A stretch of DNA of 64,000 nucleotides from Ananas comosus (Eukaryota; Streptophyta; Magnoliopsida; Poales; Bromeliaceae), in contig NC_033629.1 in the NCBI RefSeq assembly GCF_001540865.1, forward strand, positions 6,873,403 to 6,937,402, read 5' to 3'. The notes beneath the pieces were generated by a model, which worked only from the letters and a program-made list of their open reading frames with translations, had not been told where the DNA came from and ran no database searches. Made by a program: the position numbers and the translations under genes. Every line of letters begins with the position of its first letter. The stretch's first letter is position 1. Below are positions 1-11,396 of the stretch, in pieces.

Positions 1-679
1 CATCTACCGATGGCAGAGTTTGCTTATAACAATAGTTATCAAGCAAGCATCAAGATGGCACCGTTCGAGGCACTCTATGGATGAAAGTGTAGATCGCCAC
101 TTCATTGGAGTGAAGTTGGTGAGAGATTGGCTTTAGGCCCTGATGTGCTCCAGCAGAGGACAAGGTTCGCATTGCTCGGGAGCGATTGTTGACGGCCCAG
201 AGTAGGCTGAGGAGTTATGCTGACAGGCGGCGACGAGACTTGGAGTTTCATATTGGAGATCACGTCTTCTTGAAAGTCTCGCCGACTCGAGGAATTAGAC
301 GATTTGGAATCCGGGGCAAGTTGAGCCCCCGATTCATTGGACCGTTTGAGGTTTTGGAGCGGGTAGGCCCGGTAGCGTATAGACTTGCTCTACCGCCGAA
401 CCTATCGGGTGTACACAACGTATTCCATGTATTGGTCCTCAGAAGTATATCCACGATCCGGCTCACGTGTTGGATGCTACGCGTTTGGAGCTGAAGGATG
501 ATTTGAGCTTTGAAGAGCAACCCTTGAGGATTTTGGCTCGCGAGATAAAAAGATTGCAGAACCGAGAAATTCCTTACGTGAAGGTGGTTTGGAGCAACCA
601 CGACGAGCGCGAGGCCACTTGGGAATTGGAAAGCGCGCTGCGGGAGCGCTATCCCCATCTTTTTCAGATGAAAGCTTGA
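1..679 (+). pseudogene. Element A: 3' end of Ty3/gypsy pol (integrase C-term plus chromodomain)
   Basis: The conserved end of the integrase core is readable from base 8 (AEFAYNNSYQAS, then MAPFEALYG), followed by the GDHVFLKVSP and KLSPRFIGPFEVL blocks. A chromodomain-like tail (IPYVKVVWSNHDEREATWEL) ends at a stop at 677-679. In the family the integrase inserts cDNA and the chromodomain directs it to chromatin. The reading is broken: a stop falls just after ALYG near 82-84, a one-base loss near 151 shifts the frame, and another near 440 splits the HNVFHV block from the chromodomain. The rest of the element lies left of the window, and LTR A follows directly. Lineage looks Tekay/Del-like (inference from chromodomain and long LTR). 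Confidence 0.9.
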
Positions 680-718
680 GGTATTTGTCATTTCGAATTT
701 CGCGGACGAAACTCCTTT

Positions 719-732
719 TTAGGAGGGGTGAA
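719..732 (+). other. Polypurine tract of element A
   Basis: A purine-rich stretch (AGGAGGGGTGAA) ends immediately before the TG of LTR A. This is where the plus-strand primer of reverse transcription sits in LTR retrotransposons. Confidence 0.75.
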
Positions 733-882
733 TGTAACACACTGGACCTCTGCAAATTGCGAGGTTCGAGTGCTTGGATGTATTTCGAGCTTTTCCACAC
801 TTGGTGGAGGGTTGTAGAATGTTTTCCGACCTAAAAAGTTCGAAAACTGGAATTCTGGACAAGTCCTGAGAGTTTTCACTCT

Positions 883-1100
883 CGGGGACCGGTCCCTGAA
901 AGGATAGACTGGTCCCCCAGTGAGCAATGTTGCGGCAGCCCTGAGGCAACCGGTCCCTGGCGGGCGAGACCGGTCCCCGAGCGCGCCTTCGCTGAGAGAG
1001 ACGGTCCCGCGCAGGGAAAGACCGGTTCCCGAACGTTGGTTTTCCGGGTTCGTAGCGAGAGACCGATCCCTGCTGGGGAGAGACCGGTCCCTCTGGGCGA
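883..1100 (+). repeat. U3 array of GGGACCGGTCCC-type palindromes (LTR A)
   Basis: Five exact ACCGGT cores plus decayed variants (GACTGGTCC, GACGGTCC, GACCGATCC) occur at irregular spacing of about 15-60 bp. Most read AGACCGGTCCCTG. The array ends about 75 bp before the TATA-like box, the place for enhancer-type sites. No binding factor can be named from sequence. Confidence 0.75.
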
Positions 1101-1172
1101 AACTGCCCAGACCGGGCTGTTGTAATGTGGAATTTTTGGGGGACCTAGCTGGATTTTGTTACAATAAAGGGT

Positions 1173-1180
1173 CTATATGA
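1173..1180 (+). promoter_or_regulatory. TATA-like box of LTR A
   Basis: CTATATGA follows GTTACAATAAAGGG, and a CT-rich leader begins about 15 bp downstream. The same order (array, TATA, pyrimidine-rich leader) is seen in other LTRs in this window. Confidence 0.5.
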
Positions 1181-1670
1181 CCCATCCACTCTCTCTTCTC
1201 CTCATTTCTTTTCTCTCAACTCTCTCTACACCCTTGATAGAGAAGAATAAGAAGAAGGAGAAGGAGAAGAAGGAAGGAAGAAGAAGAAGTTTGAGAGCTA
1301 CTAGTGGGTTTGGAGCATCTTCCTCACCCTCTCGTCTTCTTTGGAGCTTAGAGGTTGAACTTGAAGCTTGTCAAAGAGGAGATCTTCACCCTTGGAGCTT
1401 GGATTGGAGCTTCTAAGGAGGTTTGTTGCCCTTTCTCTTCATCTAGACTTTGGATTTGAGGTTTTCTTGTGTTGGAACCCTAGAATAAGATTTTATGGTT
1501 GATTTTGGGGCTTTTTGATTTAGGGCTTTTGGAGCTTGATCATTTGGATTAGAGCCTTCCTTTGGGTTGGATTGGAAGGGATTTAGCTATCTTTTGGAGC
1601 TTAGGAAGAGATTTTGCATTAGAGGTGAGTTTTGACTCTATTTTTTTGAGATGGTTAATGTTTGACCCTA

Positions 1671-2165
1671 TAGTTGATCGTAATACCCGTGTATCTCTTC
1701 GCTCAATACTTTTAGGGTATTTTGAGGCTCGTGGACAACTCCGTTCGGTGAATCGAAGGAGCACGCGACGGTTCGGTGGGTTTGACCTAGCCACACAATG
1801 AGAAATTCTCATTTGTGATGAATTAAGTATCATTAATTGAAAAAGTATGCATATTCTTGTTATATGTATTTATTGTGAATTTTAGAATGCTTAAAATGCC
1901 TATGTTGCATATAGTAANTAGTTGATCGTAATGCCCGTGTATCTCTTCGCTCAATACTTTTAGGGTATTTTGAGGCTCGTGGACAACTCCGTTCGGTGAA
2001 TCGAAGGAGCACGCGACGGTTCGGTGGGTTTGACCTAGCCACACAATGAGAAATTCTCATTTGTGATGAATTAAGTATCATTAATTGAAAAAGTATGCAT
2101 ATTCTTGTTATATGTATTTGTTGTGAAATTTAGAATGCTTAAAATGCCTATGTTGCATATAGTAA
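1671..2165. repeat. 247-bp direct duplication joined by a single N
   Basis: Bases 1671-1917 and 1919-2165 are nearly identical and are separated only by the N at 1918. An unmerged overlap between two contig ends is the simplest explanation, so the true LTR A probably holds one copy. Confidence 0.85.
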
Positions 2166-3689
2166 AATTTTGGGCCTCTATGTAGTAGAGAGCATGCATG
2201 TGTGACATAGCATTCTGGTTGAGACTGAAACTGAGATCCCTATTATGAAAATGGACCTTGCTTTCATGCATTTAGCTTATTTGTCACTTGTGACATTAGG
2301 AATTTTCGGAAGCCTAGGGAGGCTTGAGGACTTAGACTATTTGAGAGATTAGGCCAATGTCATAAAGAGGCATTGGGCCCGGGCTAAAGTGAACCTAGCT
2401 AGTATTGTTTTAATGGGAATATGGAACATGAATTGGGCATGATTAGTTGTGATGCTTAAGTGTCATAAAGAGACACTAAGCAAGTGTGTGCGTTGGAGCG
2501 TCACTTTGAGACTTTGGACTAGATCCTTGGGATGCTAGTGGCCTTGCCATGTGAGAGGCCTGAGAGTAGAGTACTTGAGACTTTGACCTTGCTTGCTTGC
2601 CATTTGTGCTCATTCGCACATGCTTGTGAGGGTCGCTCCCTACAAGCTGGCACTCCGGAGTTAGCCTACGCGACATATGTTCGCTTGTGCGGTATTGAGA
2701 AGCATACAGGGTCGAGTGGGACAGACACATTCCAAGAGTAGGGATGTTCGGCTACCACAGGCACTTAGGCGGCACAAGCTGGACTACATTTGGTAGGTCC
2801 TTAATTGGAAATGGAAATCGACACGGGGTGAGTTTGTTATAATCACTACTAAATAGAGAGTGGTAGTTGGATTACTCGGACTTGCTTCTAGCATAGATTT
2901 GGACTTTGGGTATACATACATACATGTAGTATGTTAGGAGACATTGCTTAATTGCATCCATATAAACAATGTTGCTATGATAAGGGATAATCCTCATAAT
3001 TTCATTAAGCAAACCATGATATTATTTGTGGCTAAGTAGAGACATATCCTTCATGACAAGATAATTGTGCATTACATAATTGCCATGTTTAATTGCAAGT
3101 AATATTTTAACATTTTCATTATGCTTTCATAGATGCAAATTACTCGTTATTGCTATTGTTTTTGACTTACCCTTTTCTTTTGGGCCTAGTGGTGCAATGA
3201 GCTGAGGTCAGTAATTGCCCACTGGGAACTATAAATTATACTTCTCACGCCCTCTATTTTATGTTTTCTTTCAGAGCCTTCCACGCTGGAAGAGGCTAGG
3301 GACCGCGGGAAGGGAGTTGCTTCGAGCTAGCTTCCTTCGAGGACGATTTGATAGGTGGTCTACCTCTCGTGGTTTTATTTTGTGAGAGGTTGTGAGTTGT
3401 ACCCGTTTATGTATAGAGACCACCCTTCTTTTGGATCTTTGTTTTTCTTTTTGAGGAGATAGTATTGTACTATTTTATGGCTACTTTTTATTGTTTAGTT
3501 ATGTTTCTTTTACTCTGGTTTAGATGATAGAACTTTACTCGCTCTGATATCATTAGTTATCACTATGCTATTTGTTCTACTTCTTGCTTTACTTTCGCTT
3601 TTGTTGTAGACGCCTTATATGTGTAGACATATGGCGGGTCTGGGCGCGCTACCGGGAGGGCCTTTGCCGGTCCCGGGGCGTGACATTAA

Positions 3690-5076
3690 CTCTCTTGTTA
3701 TGCGCATTTCGTACTCCGCTCTGATAAGTTTGGAAGTGATTGAGTGCTAATAACCAAGTCTCATTTGTTTCTTCTAATCTTTCGTTCATCAAAGTCTTCT
3801 ATTCATTTGCCGTCAATTCCTTTTGTCTTCCAACCCGTAAAGAAGGAATTCTTATCTCGGCTGGAGCTTCAACCTCATGGCCATAGACTAACTGAAACGG
3901 TGTCATTTCTGTCGCCGTTTTCACCGTTGTTCGACATGCCCATAATACTTCGAAAAGTTTTTCATTCCATTTTCTCGAGTATCTTCCAACGTATCGTTTC
4001 ATAAGATTTATAATAACTTTATTTGCCGCTTCGGCTTGCCCATTGGCTTGAGCGTAATAAGGTGATGAATAAAACAGCTTGATTTTCCTTGATTCAATGA
4101 ACCAAGTGAACTGTTCCCCGGTAAACATTGTCCCTTGATCGGTTGTAATCGTTTCGAGAATTCTAAACCGATAGATTATAGAATCTTTTACGAAATCTAT
4201 AATATCTTTCTGAGTGACCAGTCTGGTAGGCTTTACTTCTACCCATTTGGTAAAATAATCAACAGTCACTATCAGAAGCTGACCAGCCAAAGAATTCGGC
4301 TGAATTTATCCAATTAGATGCATAGCCCATCTTCGGATAGGCCAAGATTTAATTATTGTATACATCTCAGAAGCATGGGCCCTTTGCACAGAGCTATGAA
4401 AACTAACAATCTTGACATCCTTTGATATATTTTATGCAATCTTGATGCATAGTCGGCCAATACTACCCCAAGTGTCGAATTGTCCATTTTAATCTTTTCC
4501 CTGCTAAGTGAGCTCCGCATAAAACATCGTGGGTTTCACCCATGATCAATAAAGCTTCTTCGGGTCCTAAACATTTTAATAACACCTCTTCGGCTATTCT
4601 CCTATAGAGTTGTCCATTTAATAGACAGTAGCCGAGTGTCCTCTTTCGAACATGATATTCGACCCATTTATTAGGATCTTCTAAAAATTCAATTAAAGGC
4701 TTTCTCCAATTTTCTTGATTTTCAACAAGAGCAATCATCATCGGTTCTCATATACGAATCGACGGTAATAGCCTTCTTTCTGTGTTCACTTGATTTCTTT
4801 TTGGCTCTTTATACCCTGAAGTTGATTGGGACAAATCATTGGCTTGCTCATTTTTTTTCTCTCGACAGGTGCACGAATTCTACTTCTCCGAAATTGCGAA
4901 GTAATTCTATTATTTTCTTCAAGTAATTTTGCAAGTTTTTGTTTTCATATAGGTATTCTCCATTCACTTGTTTGATCGCTAATTGTGAATCACCGATGAT
5001 CTTGAGTGATTGTGCTTCCAATTCTCGTAAAATTTCAAGACCAATTATCAGGGCTCATATTCATCTTGATTGTTAG
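3690..5076 (-). pseudogene. Tat-like Ty3/gypsy pol fragment (RNase H-like, integrase)
   Basis: Read on the minus strand from 5076 down: an RNase H-like piece (NNQDEYEALIIGLEILRELE, then IGDSQLAIKQVNGEY), a zinc-binding region (4463-4741, GETHDVLCGAHLAGKRLKW), and an integrase core (3799-4290: VDYFTKWVEVKP, TTDQGTMFTGEQF, NGQAEAANKVI). The NNQxEYEALI motif and the VDYFTKWVE core match the non-chromodomain Tat/Athila branch rather than the chromoviruses around it. Stops and frameshifts break it between 4290 and 4463 and in the RNase H part. It is cut at 3685 by element A and at 5077 by element B, so it predates both. No LTR of its own is visible. Confidence 0.82.
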
Positions 5077-7506
5077 TGTCACGCCCCGTGACCGCCAATT
5101 TGGTCGGTTCGGGTACATCGATCAGACGCCGAATGGACAGAGCCTCCCCTATCCGCCAAAGGCTAACAACAACAAAATCATGTATGTAAATAGTTGCCCA
5201 GGAAACATTAACCTCATACATGATCTAAGCAAGTACAATACAAGCTAAACAAAAGAGAGAGAGTTCTAGCTATTATAATTCCATTCAACATATACATCGA
5301 GTTTACATTTTTCATCTCCAAAACGTATACATGTTCATCTCAAAATACATATATACAACTCTCCAATATTTACATCATCTGTCATTCATGTACATGAAGG
5401 CACTCTAATGCAAAAGGAAAGCTGCTAGCTAACTAGGGCGCTATGCCCTTGCCGCGGTCCTCGCCCGGTCCGCTCGCACTCGGCCCTGCAACAAAGTGGG
5501 GTGAGAACTACGAATAATTTCCAGTGGATTCGACCGCTGACTCCGCCGATCTTCCCACTAGGTCTAAGCAGGCATAAGTAGATAGATAGATATATGAAAA
5601 TGAGCTGCTACATAGTAACGAAATCTACAACATGCTACTATGCCTCAATAAACAGAATGAATGCATGAACATAGTAATGTACTCTACTAATATGATACTA
5701 TGTCTCAATCTGCATGATATACATGATATAAAGGAAATATCTACGTAAAAATGAAACCTACTATCAAGTACTATGTCTCATATCCAATCTCATCTCGGCT
5801 AACCCAAAGGTTATGCCCAAACTCACATCTCAAATCTCATCGGTGGGTAGACTCTGCGCTACACACACCCGAGACCGCCTGCTAGGTAATCAAGTTATCC
5901 AAACGCGATATCTACTCCGGAGCTCACTACTTGGGTGGAGCGATCACGCGAAGGTTACACAGACTATGTGAGTACGATCCAACCCTCTCACTCGAGGATA
6001 GTTAGTGCCTTTGTTGCACTAGTCCACATGCTAGTACTCAGGAAATCATCTTCTATTCCTAAGTTCATGTTATCAAGCTGTAAGTGTTCCAACTACACTA
6101 GTTTACATGCTACTACTCAGAAAATCATCTTCTATTCCTAAGTTCATATCATAGTGTTTCTATTACACTAGTCCAAATGCCGCTCTTTTAGGTCATTTAC
6201 ATGTCCAAGTTCATCTTTTGTTCTTTAGCACTATAGGATTCCATGTCAAGACCCAATCCTCATGTGTCCACTAAATCAAGTGCTCAACTCACAATATGAT
6301 TTCTACTATGGAAACATGCAAAGAATTAAAGTATAACTACTTAACATAATCTATAATGCATGATAACAATATATGAACATATGCTATAATAAAATAACTC
6401 GAACATAGGAAGAAGTTCAACTGCTTCGGGATGGACACCCCCCACCTTCTGGTGATGCCGCGAAGCTAAACTCCAAGTTTCGAAATTTTTCGCCGCCTAT
6501 TCCTTCCGAGTGCGGCAAACGAAGCCAAAAAAAGCTTTTCTTTAATATCTCCGCGCAGACTCGTCGGATCGCCGAACCGAGTTCACCAACGCGTCGGATT
6601 ACTTAGCAATTAGGTATAAAAGAGATCAATCCCAACTTTAGATCTCAATCTAACAAAATCCTTTTTGGAACCCTAGATGTTCAATATTGCAAGAATACAC
6701 CATAAGGATCACTGATTCAAGCAAAAATCATCTACTTGGCACCAAAGGGTTCTACTAAAACCAATTCTAGAGCTTAAAAATGAAACCCGAGAAATCCACT
6801 ATTGAAGCTTCAAAAGCTTACCTCTCATGCTTTCCTCCAAGCCAAGGAAGAAGATGAAGAAGAAGAAGATCCACTTCTTAGCTTCAATTTCCACCAATTC
6901 CCTCTCTTGGTTCCACCTTAGGAGAGAGAGAAAGAGCTTCTTAGAGAGAGAGAAGGAGAAAAAAGATGAGAAGGGGTGTTCTCTCGTTGTGAACAAGAAA
7001 GGGAGAGATGGGGTTCCTTTATAGGCTACCACAATTATAGAAAAGCCCCTCCTTTTCATTTTATTTGAAGCAGACCAATTCTGCTGTTTCCTGCACTGGG
7101 TACCGGTACGCGGGTGGGCTTCACCGTTTAAGCCGCTTCGCAGAGGCCAAACCCGAGAGTTGCTACTCTCGATTTGCTACGGGGTACTGGTACTACCCGA
7201 TTTAGTCACCGGTTAACTAGCTTGACAGAAGCAAACCCGAGAGCTGCTACTCTCGGGTGCCTACCTGGTACCGGTTTTCTTCCAATGTTCCACCGATTAA
7301 CAATGCTCCAGAATGCAGTTTTGCATTGTTTCGACTACAATTTGCGCCGAGCAACGCTAAAACCTTTCTAACTCACTTGGAGCTCAACTTTAATCCCTCC
7401 GACATTGTTGGAATGTCACATGGACCATGTCCAAGCATCTTTCTCGCCACGCTTTGGTCCTTTTGACCAAAAGTGGTTTAATACTACGAGGATTTAATAT
7501 CTTACA
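5077..7506 (-). mobile_element. LTR B: 3' LTR of gypsy element B, 2.43 kb
   Basis: On the plus strand it starts TGTCACGCCCC and ends CTTACA, so in its own orientation it runs TGTAAG...GGGGCGTGACA. A polypurine tract adjoins it at 7507. U3 contains the GTACCGGTAC cluster (7090-7290), a TATA-like TTTATAGG near 7018, and a purine-rich run that is a CT-rich leader on the minus strand. A donor-like AG|GTAAGC near 6823 and an acceptor-like TTTGTTGCAG|GGCC near 5490 are present. The left flank is GTTAG; no partner duplication is visible because the right end of element B is lost. Confidence 0.87.
7090..7290 (-). repeat. U3 array of GGTACCGGTACC-type palindromes (LTR B)
   Basis: Several GGTACCGGTAC and degraded GGTACTGGTAC cores occur with the phrase CAAACCCGAGAG repeated between them. 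The array lies upstream of the TATA-like box on the minus strand. LTR F and the fragment at 18353-18990 carry the same variant. Confidence 0.7.
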
Positions 7507-8178
7507 TCCTCCCATCATTAACAAGAGTTTCGTCCTCCAAACTAACTTAACTTAACTCAAATACAATCCATACCTCAACTCAACTCCTCAAAGAGATGAG
7601 GGTGGTGCTCCTTCATCACATCCTCAAGTTCCTACGTGGCTTCGCGATCGTCGTGATTGCTCTACCGAACTTTGACGTAAGGAATCTCGTGGTTCCTCAA
7701 CTTTCATACTTCTCGAGCAAGAATAGCTACTGGAAACTCCTCATAGGACATACCTCTTGCAATTCCGGTGGCTCATACAAAAGAGAATGCTCGGGGTCGT
7801 GGATATACTTGCGAAAATTGGAGACGTGGAACACGTTGTGAACCTCCGAAAGCTTCGGCGGCAATGCAAGCCGGTACGCAACCGCTCCAATCCGCTGTAG
7901 TACCTCGTAAGGTCCAATGTACCGGGGACTTAACTTTTCCGGCACTCCAAACCGTTTCACACTCCTCATAGGTGAAACCTTTAAGAAGACGTGGTCTCCA
8001 ACCGCGAACTCCAAATCTCGCCGGCGCTTATTCGCATAGCTTTTCTGCCTTGACTGCGCCGTCAACAACCGTCGGCGAGCGAGGTGAACCTTCTCCTCCG
8101 CTTCCTGCAAGACATTGGGACCCAACACCGTTCGTTCGCCCACGTCACTTTAATGTATAGGAGATCGACCTCCCATAG
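7507..8178 (-). pseudogene. Element B pol, part 1: integrase C-term and chromodomain
   Basis: Minus-strand reading gives GERTVLGPNVLQE, GDHVFLKVSP, KLSPRYIGPYEVLQRIG, LPPKLSEVHNVFHV, then a chromodomain-type tail in another frame (LRNHEIPYVKVR, REAT, ELEDVMKEHHPHLF). Two Trp codons of the chromodomain (VRW, ATW) are now TAG and a Lys codon is TGA, and there is at least one frameshift after the HNVFHV block. TGG to TAG changes are what cytosine deamination on the other strand produces. The coding run stops at 8178 where solo LTR C1 was inserted and resumes at 11397. Confidence 0.88.
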
Positions 8179-11100
8179 TGTAAGGAACCGGACTTCTAAA
8201 ATTATGAAGTTACGGTGTACATTTGGTTTGAAAGCCATTTGAATTGTTCCGGTGAGGTTGCGGTGAAATGTAATATACCGGATTTTTAAATATAAAAATA
8301 AAAATAAATAAAAATAGTATGAGATACTATTTTTATTGGATTTGGAGAAGTGAAATATGAGTTAGAAACGACCTGTGCTGAAATCGGAGTGAAAATAGAA
8401 GATTTAGAATTTTCTGTGAGAAACGGGGTAGATAAATTAGCAGAAAATGCACAGTGTCAGAAAATTATGAAAACTGGAGGGTAAGTCAGAATTATTTTTA
8501 TGAGGTTAGATTTAAAGTTTCATGTCATTCTAACACCCGGAAGGTAGAAAATAAAATATGATAGTGATCTGATAAAGATTACAGTTCGGTACGGTTTTCG
8601 GTGACCAAACGGGGTCGAAACTGAAAGATTAAAATTTTTTTGGACTTATTAAGTAAAACCGAGCCTGCCTGTCAAATTTGAGCGCAAACGGACGTTCAGA
8701 AGGGCTCCGGCGAAAAATGTCAGTTTTAAACTACTGAAGTGAATAGTGTTTTGGGGGAGTTTACTTGGAGGTGAAGTTTCCTCCTATATATATATATATA
8801 AGGGTGTTATGACATTTCTCTCATTCCTCTCTACTTGAGCCAACATAAGAAAAATCTCTCTCTCTCTCTCTCTAGGATTGGCTCCAAAGTGTGCAGTTTG
8901 GTAGAGAAAAGCTTGCTTAGAGATGAAGCTTTCTTTTTCTTCTCCATTGGCTTGAGAGAGCTTGGGTTTGAGAGGTAAGCTTTGATAGCAACAATGGTAG
9001 ATTGCTAAGTAGTGATTTGTATGCCTTAGAAATGGGTTTAGTGAAACTCCTAGATGCTAAATAGATGGTTGATGCTCGAATTTAGAGATCAAATGATGAA
9101 TTCTTGCATAGTTGCATCTTAGGGCATCAAAAGAGGGGTTTTTGCTTGTGAGGGGTTTTGATCTAAATTGATCATGTATAAACCTAATTGCTAGGTAAAC
9201 GAACGCGTTGGCGAAGTCGGTTCGGCAATTCGTCGAGCCTACGCGAAGTTATTAAAGAAACGGACGTTTAGGATTCGTTTCCGCCTGGAGGGCCGAGGCG
9301 ACGTCGTAAAATCATGGAATCGGATTTGAGGCACTGTAATAGCAAAACGAAGACCCTTTTTGCCCGAGGCTGCGAAGCGATGCGCGGTTGGTGCGCAATT
9401 GCAAGTTCCGACGGAACCGAGCACCGGATGCGGCGGGAGGCCGATTGCAAGTGTCGACAAGCAATCGGAATGCACTAACAGGTGGGTTGTGCTCACCGAA
9501 GTTATTAGCTCACTTCCATGTCGAAGTGAAAGTGTAATTCTCGTTGATGCATATAATGTAAATGCTAAATGATGCATATGATGTAAATACTTGATGATGC
9601 ATATAATGTAAATGCATGATGACATGAGGCATATACTAAATGATGTTGACATATCACGAGATGCTAGTTGATATATATACATGATAGGGTATTGGATAGT
9701 CGCATTTCTATTCTTGCATGATCCATAGTAGTGTAGCAACATGAGTTGGCACTTGAGTTAGGATGCATGAGAATAGAGGAATGGTGACATAGAACCCTAT
9801 AGAGATAAGTTAAACAATAACTTGATCTTGTATTGATGAATATGATGATATATGACTAGTATAGTCGAGCCATTGCATCGTGACGAGTGGCATGTGAATC
9901 AAGTAAACAACTTGACGAGTGGCATTAGAACTTAGTGTTAAAAGAACACTTGTGACATGATGACTCAGGGGATAGATGAGTCTCCCTATTTGATACCTTG
10001 CATGAGATCGGTGTGACATTGATGACCCTAGAGACAGGGTATCCTCAGTGCACGAGGATTGGATCATACTCACATTGTCTGTTCAGCGCTTGTGGCGGTC
10101 GCCCCGCACAAGTAGTGCGAGCTCCGGAGTCTTGTCACATGAAACGATTGGGATAGCCTATGTGGGGTCCCAAGGGATAGCCTATGTGGGGTCCCGCAGA
10201 CAGTCCCTCGGGAGTTCGAGTCCCCTTCCATAGACGGATTTGAGATGTGAGTTGAGGGCGCGCTTATGGGCCAGCCAGAGGATTGGGTAATAAACTCATG
10301 AGAATTATGCATATTGAGCATAGTAAGCATATTGAGCATGTTGAGCATGTTGGGCATAGTAGAATTGCATGTAAACTTGATAGAGTTATTATAACATGTT
10401 AGATATTACATGGCTATGTGATTTACTCTTGTTCTCCAGGCATAGTAGAATCTTGCAATTCTTTCTATATGCATCCCCAGTAGAGTGGATATTAGGCTGA
10501 GGCGCAAGTGAAACGTCCTTTGTCTTGAGCCTGATTTTGTGCGGTAATCTGCGGATGATTGACTTAAGACCGAGTCGGGTGGATAGCTTCGTAAAGGTAG
10601 ATAAAAACCTTGTGAGCAACAGTAAAGGTCAATGAAACCTTATGATCAGAATGGTAATTGACAAGAATCTAAAATAGAGGAAAACTTAGAAGTCAATTGG
10701 ACGAGCTATGGATAGCAGGATTGAAAGTAGTATCAATTAAACTACTAGTTGGCTATATAGTTGCATTATTGCATGATTTTCATATTGCATATTGCGAGGC
10801 ATGTTATTTGTTAGTTGCATAAATACATGACGATATATATATCTGTGGATGTTTTTGGACTAACATATTGCAGTGTCTCCTTCGGACCTGGTAGGTCGAG
10901 CTCTTCCCTTGGGTGGCCGTACCCACTGGGAATTATATTTATATAGTTCTCACCCCCGTGTGGTTTTGGCGGTTACAGGTTCGCACGTGAGCGGCGCGGT
11001 GGCGCAAGGAGAGGGCGTAGCTCCGTAGATAGCGCCTTACCACCAAGACCAGAGATAGTGGTACCCGAGTCAGCCAAGCTAGGGGCTGTAGAAAAGAAAA

Positions 11101-11391
11101 AGATTCAAAGTTGTAATAATCTGGTGATAATTGATTGTATTCGAAAGTTGAATGTAATTTTTAAGAAAGGAAATGTATAACTTTCAAATGAGATGAATGC
11201 TTGTAATAACATTGGATGTGTTATGTTTTTGATATTTTCTTTTGCAATCTATGATTGAATACTGTTCCTGGTTGGAACCACTTGTATTGTTTTGATTGCG
11301 ACGCCTAGGACGTACAGGGGAAACTCTGTCCGTTCGGCGGTCTGTCGGCGTGCCCGAACCTGACCAAATAGGCGGGGCGCGGGGCGTGACA
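8179..11391 (+). mobile_element. Solo LTR C1, 3.21 kb, target duplication CATAG
   Basis: Starts TGTAAGGAACCGG and ends GGCGTGACA. The 5 bp before it (8174-8178) and after it (11392-11396) are both CATAG, so this is a complete LTR left by LTR-LTR recombination. It splits the integrase reading of element B. It has a TATA box (8785-8800) followed by a CT-repeat leader, a donor-like AG|GTAAGC at 8975, and an acceptor-like GGTTACAG|GTTC at 10978. Short hairpins with stems ATCCTC/GAGGAT (10041-10059) and CTTGTG/CACAAG (10089-10112) lie in its centre. No ACCGGT array is visible. Confidence 0.93.
8785..8800 (+). promoter_or_regulatory. TATA box of LTR C1
   Basis: An alternating TATATA run of 16 bp is followed after about 60 bp by a CT dinucleotide run, the usual arrangement of a plant LTR promoter and leader. 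Confidence 0.55.
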
Positions 11392-11396
11392 CATAG

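Larger units (their letters stand above)
733..3685 (+). mobile_element. LTR A: 3' LTR of gypsy element A, about 2.95 kb
   Basis: The LTR starts TGTAACACAC right after the polypurine tract and ends GGGGCGTGACA, giving the TG...CA termini of an LTR. Its last 400 bp carry blocks seen in other LTRs here (CCACTGGGAACTATA, then GGTCCCGGGGCGTGACA). U3 holds an ACCGGT palindrome array (883-1100) and a TATA-like CTATATGA near 1173. A donor-like AG|GTGAGT at 1625 and an acceptor-like TTTCAG|AGCC at 3274 bracket about 1.65 kb. Length is inflated by a 247-bp duplicate at an N. It belongs to the element whose pol ends at 679; the 5' LTR is outside the window. Confidence 0.88.

Noticed and set aside
6799..7059. 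86-codon minus-strand frame near the LTR B leader
   Set aside because: Low-complexity purine/pyrimidine leader of the LTR, with no recognisable domain.
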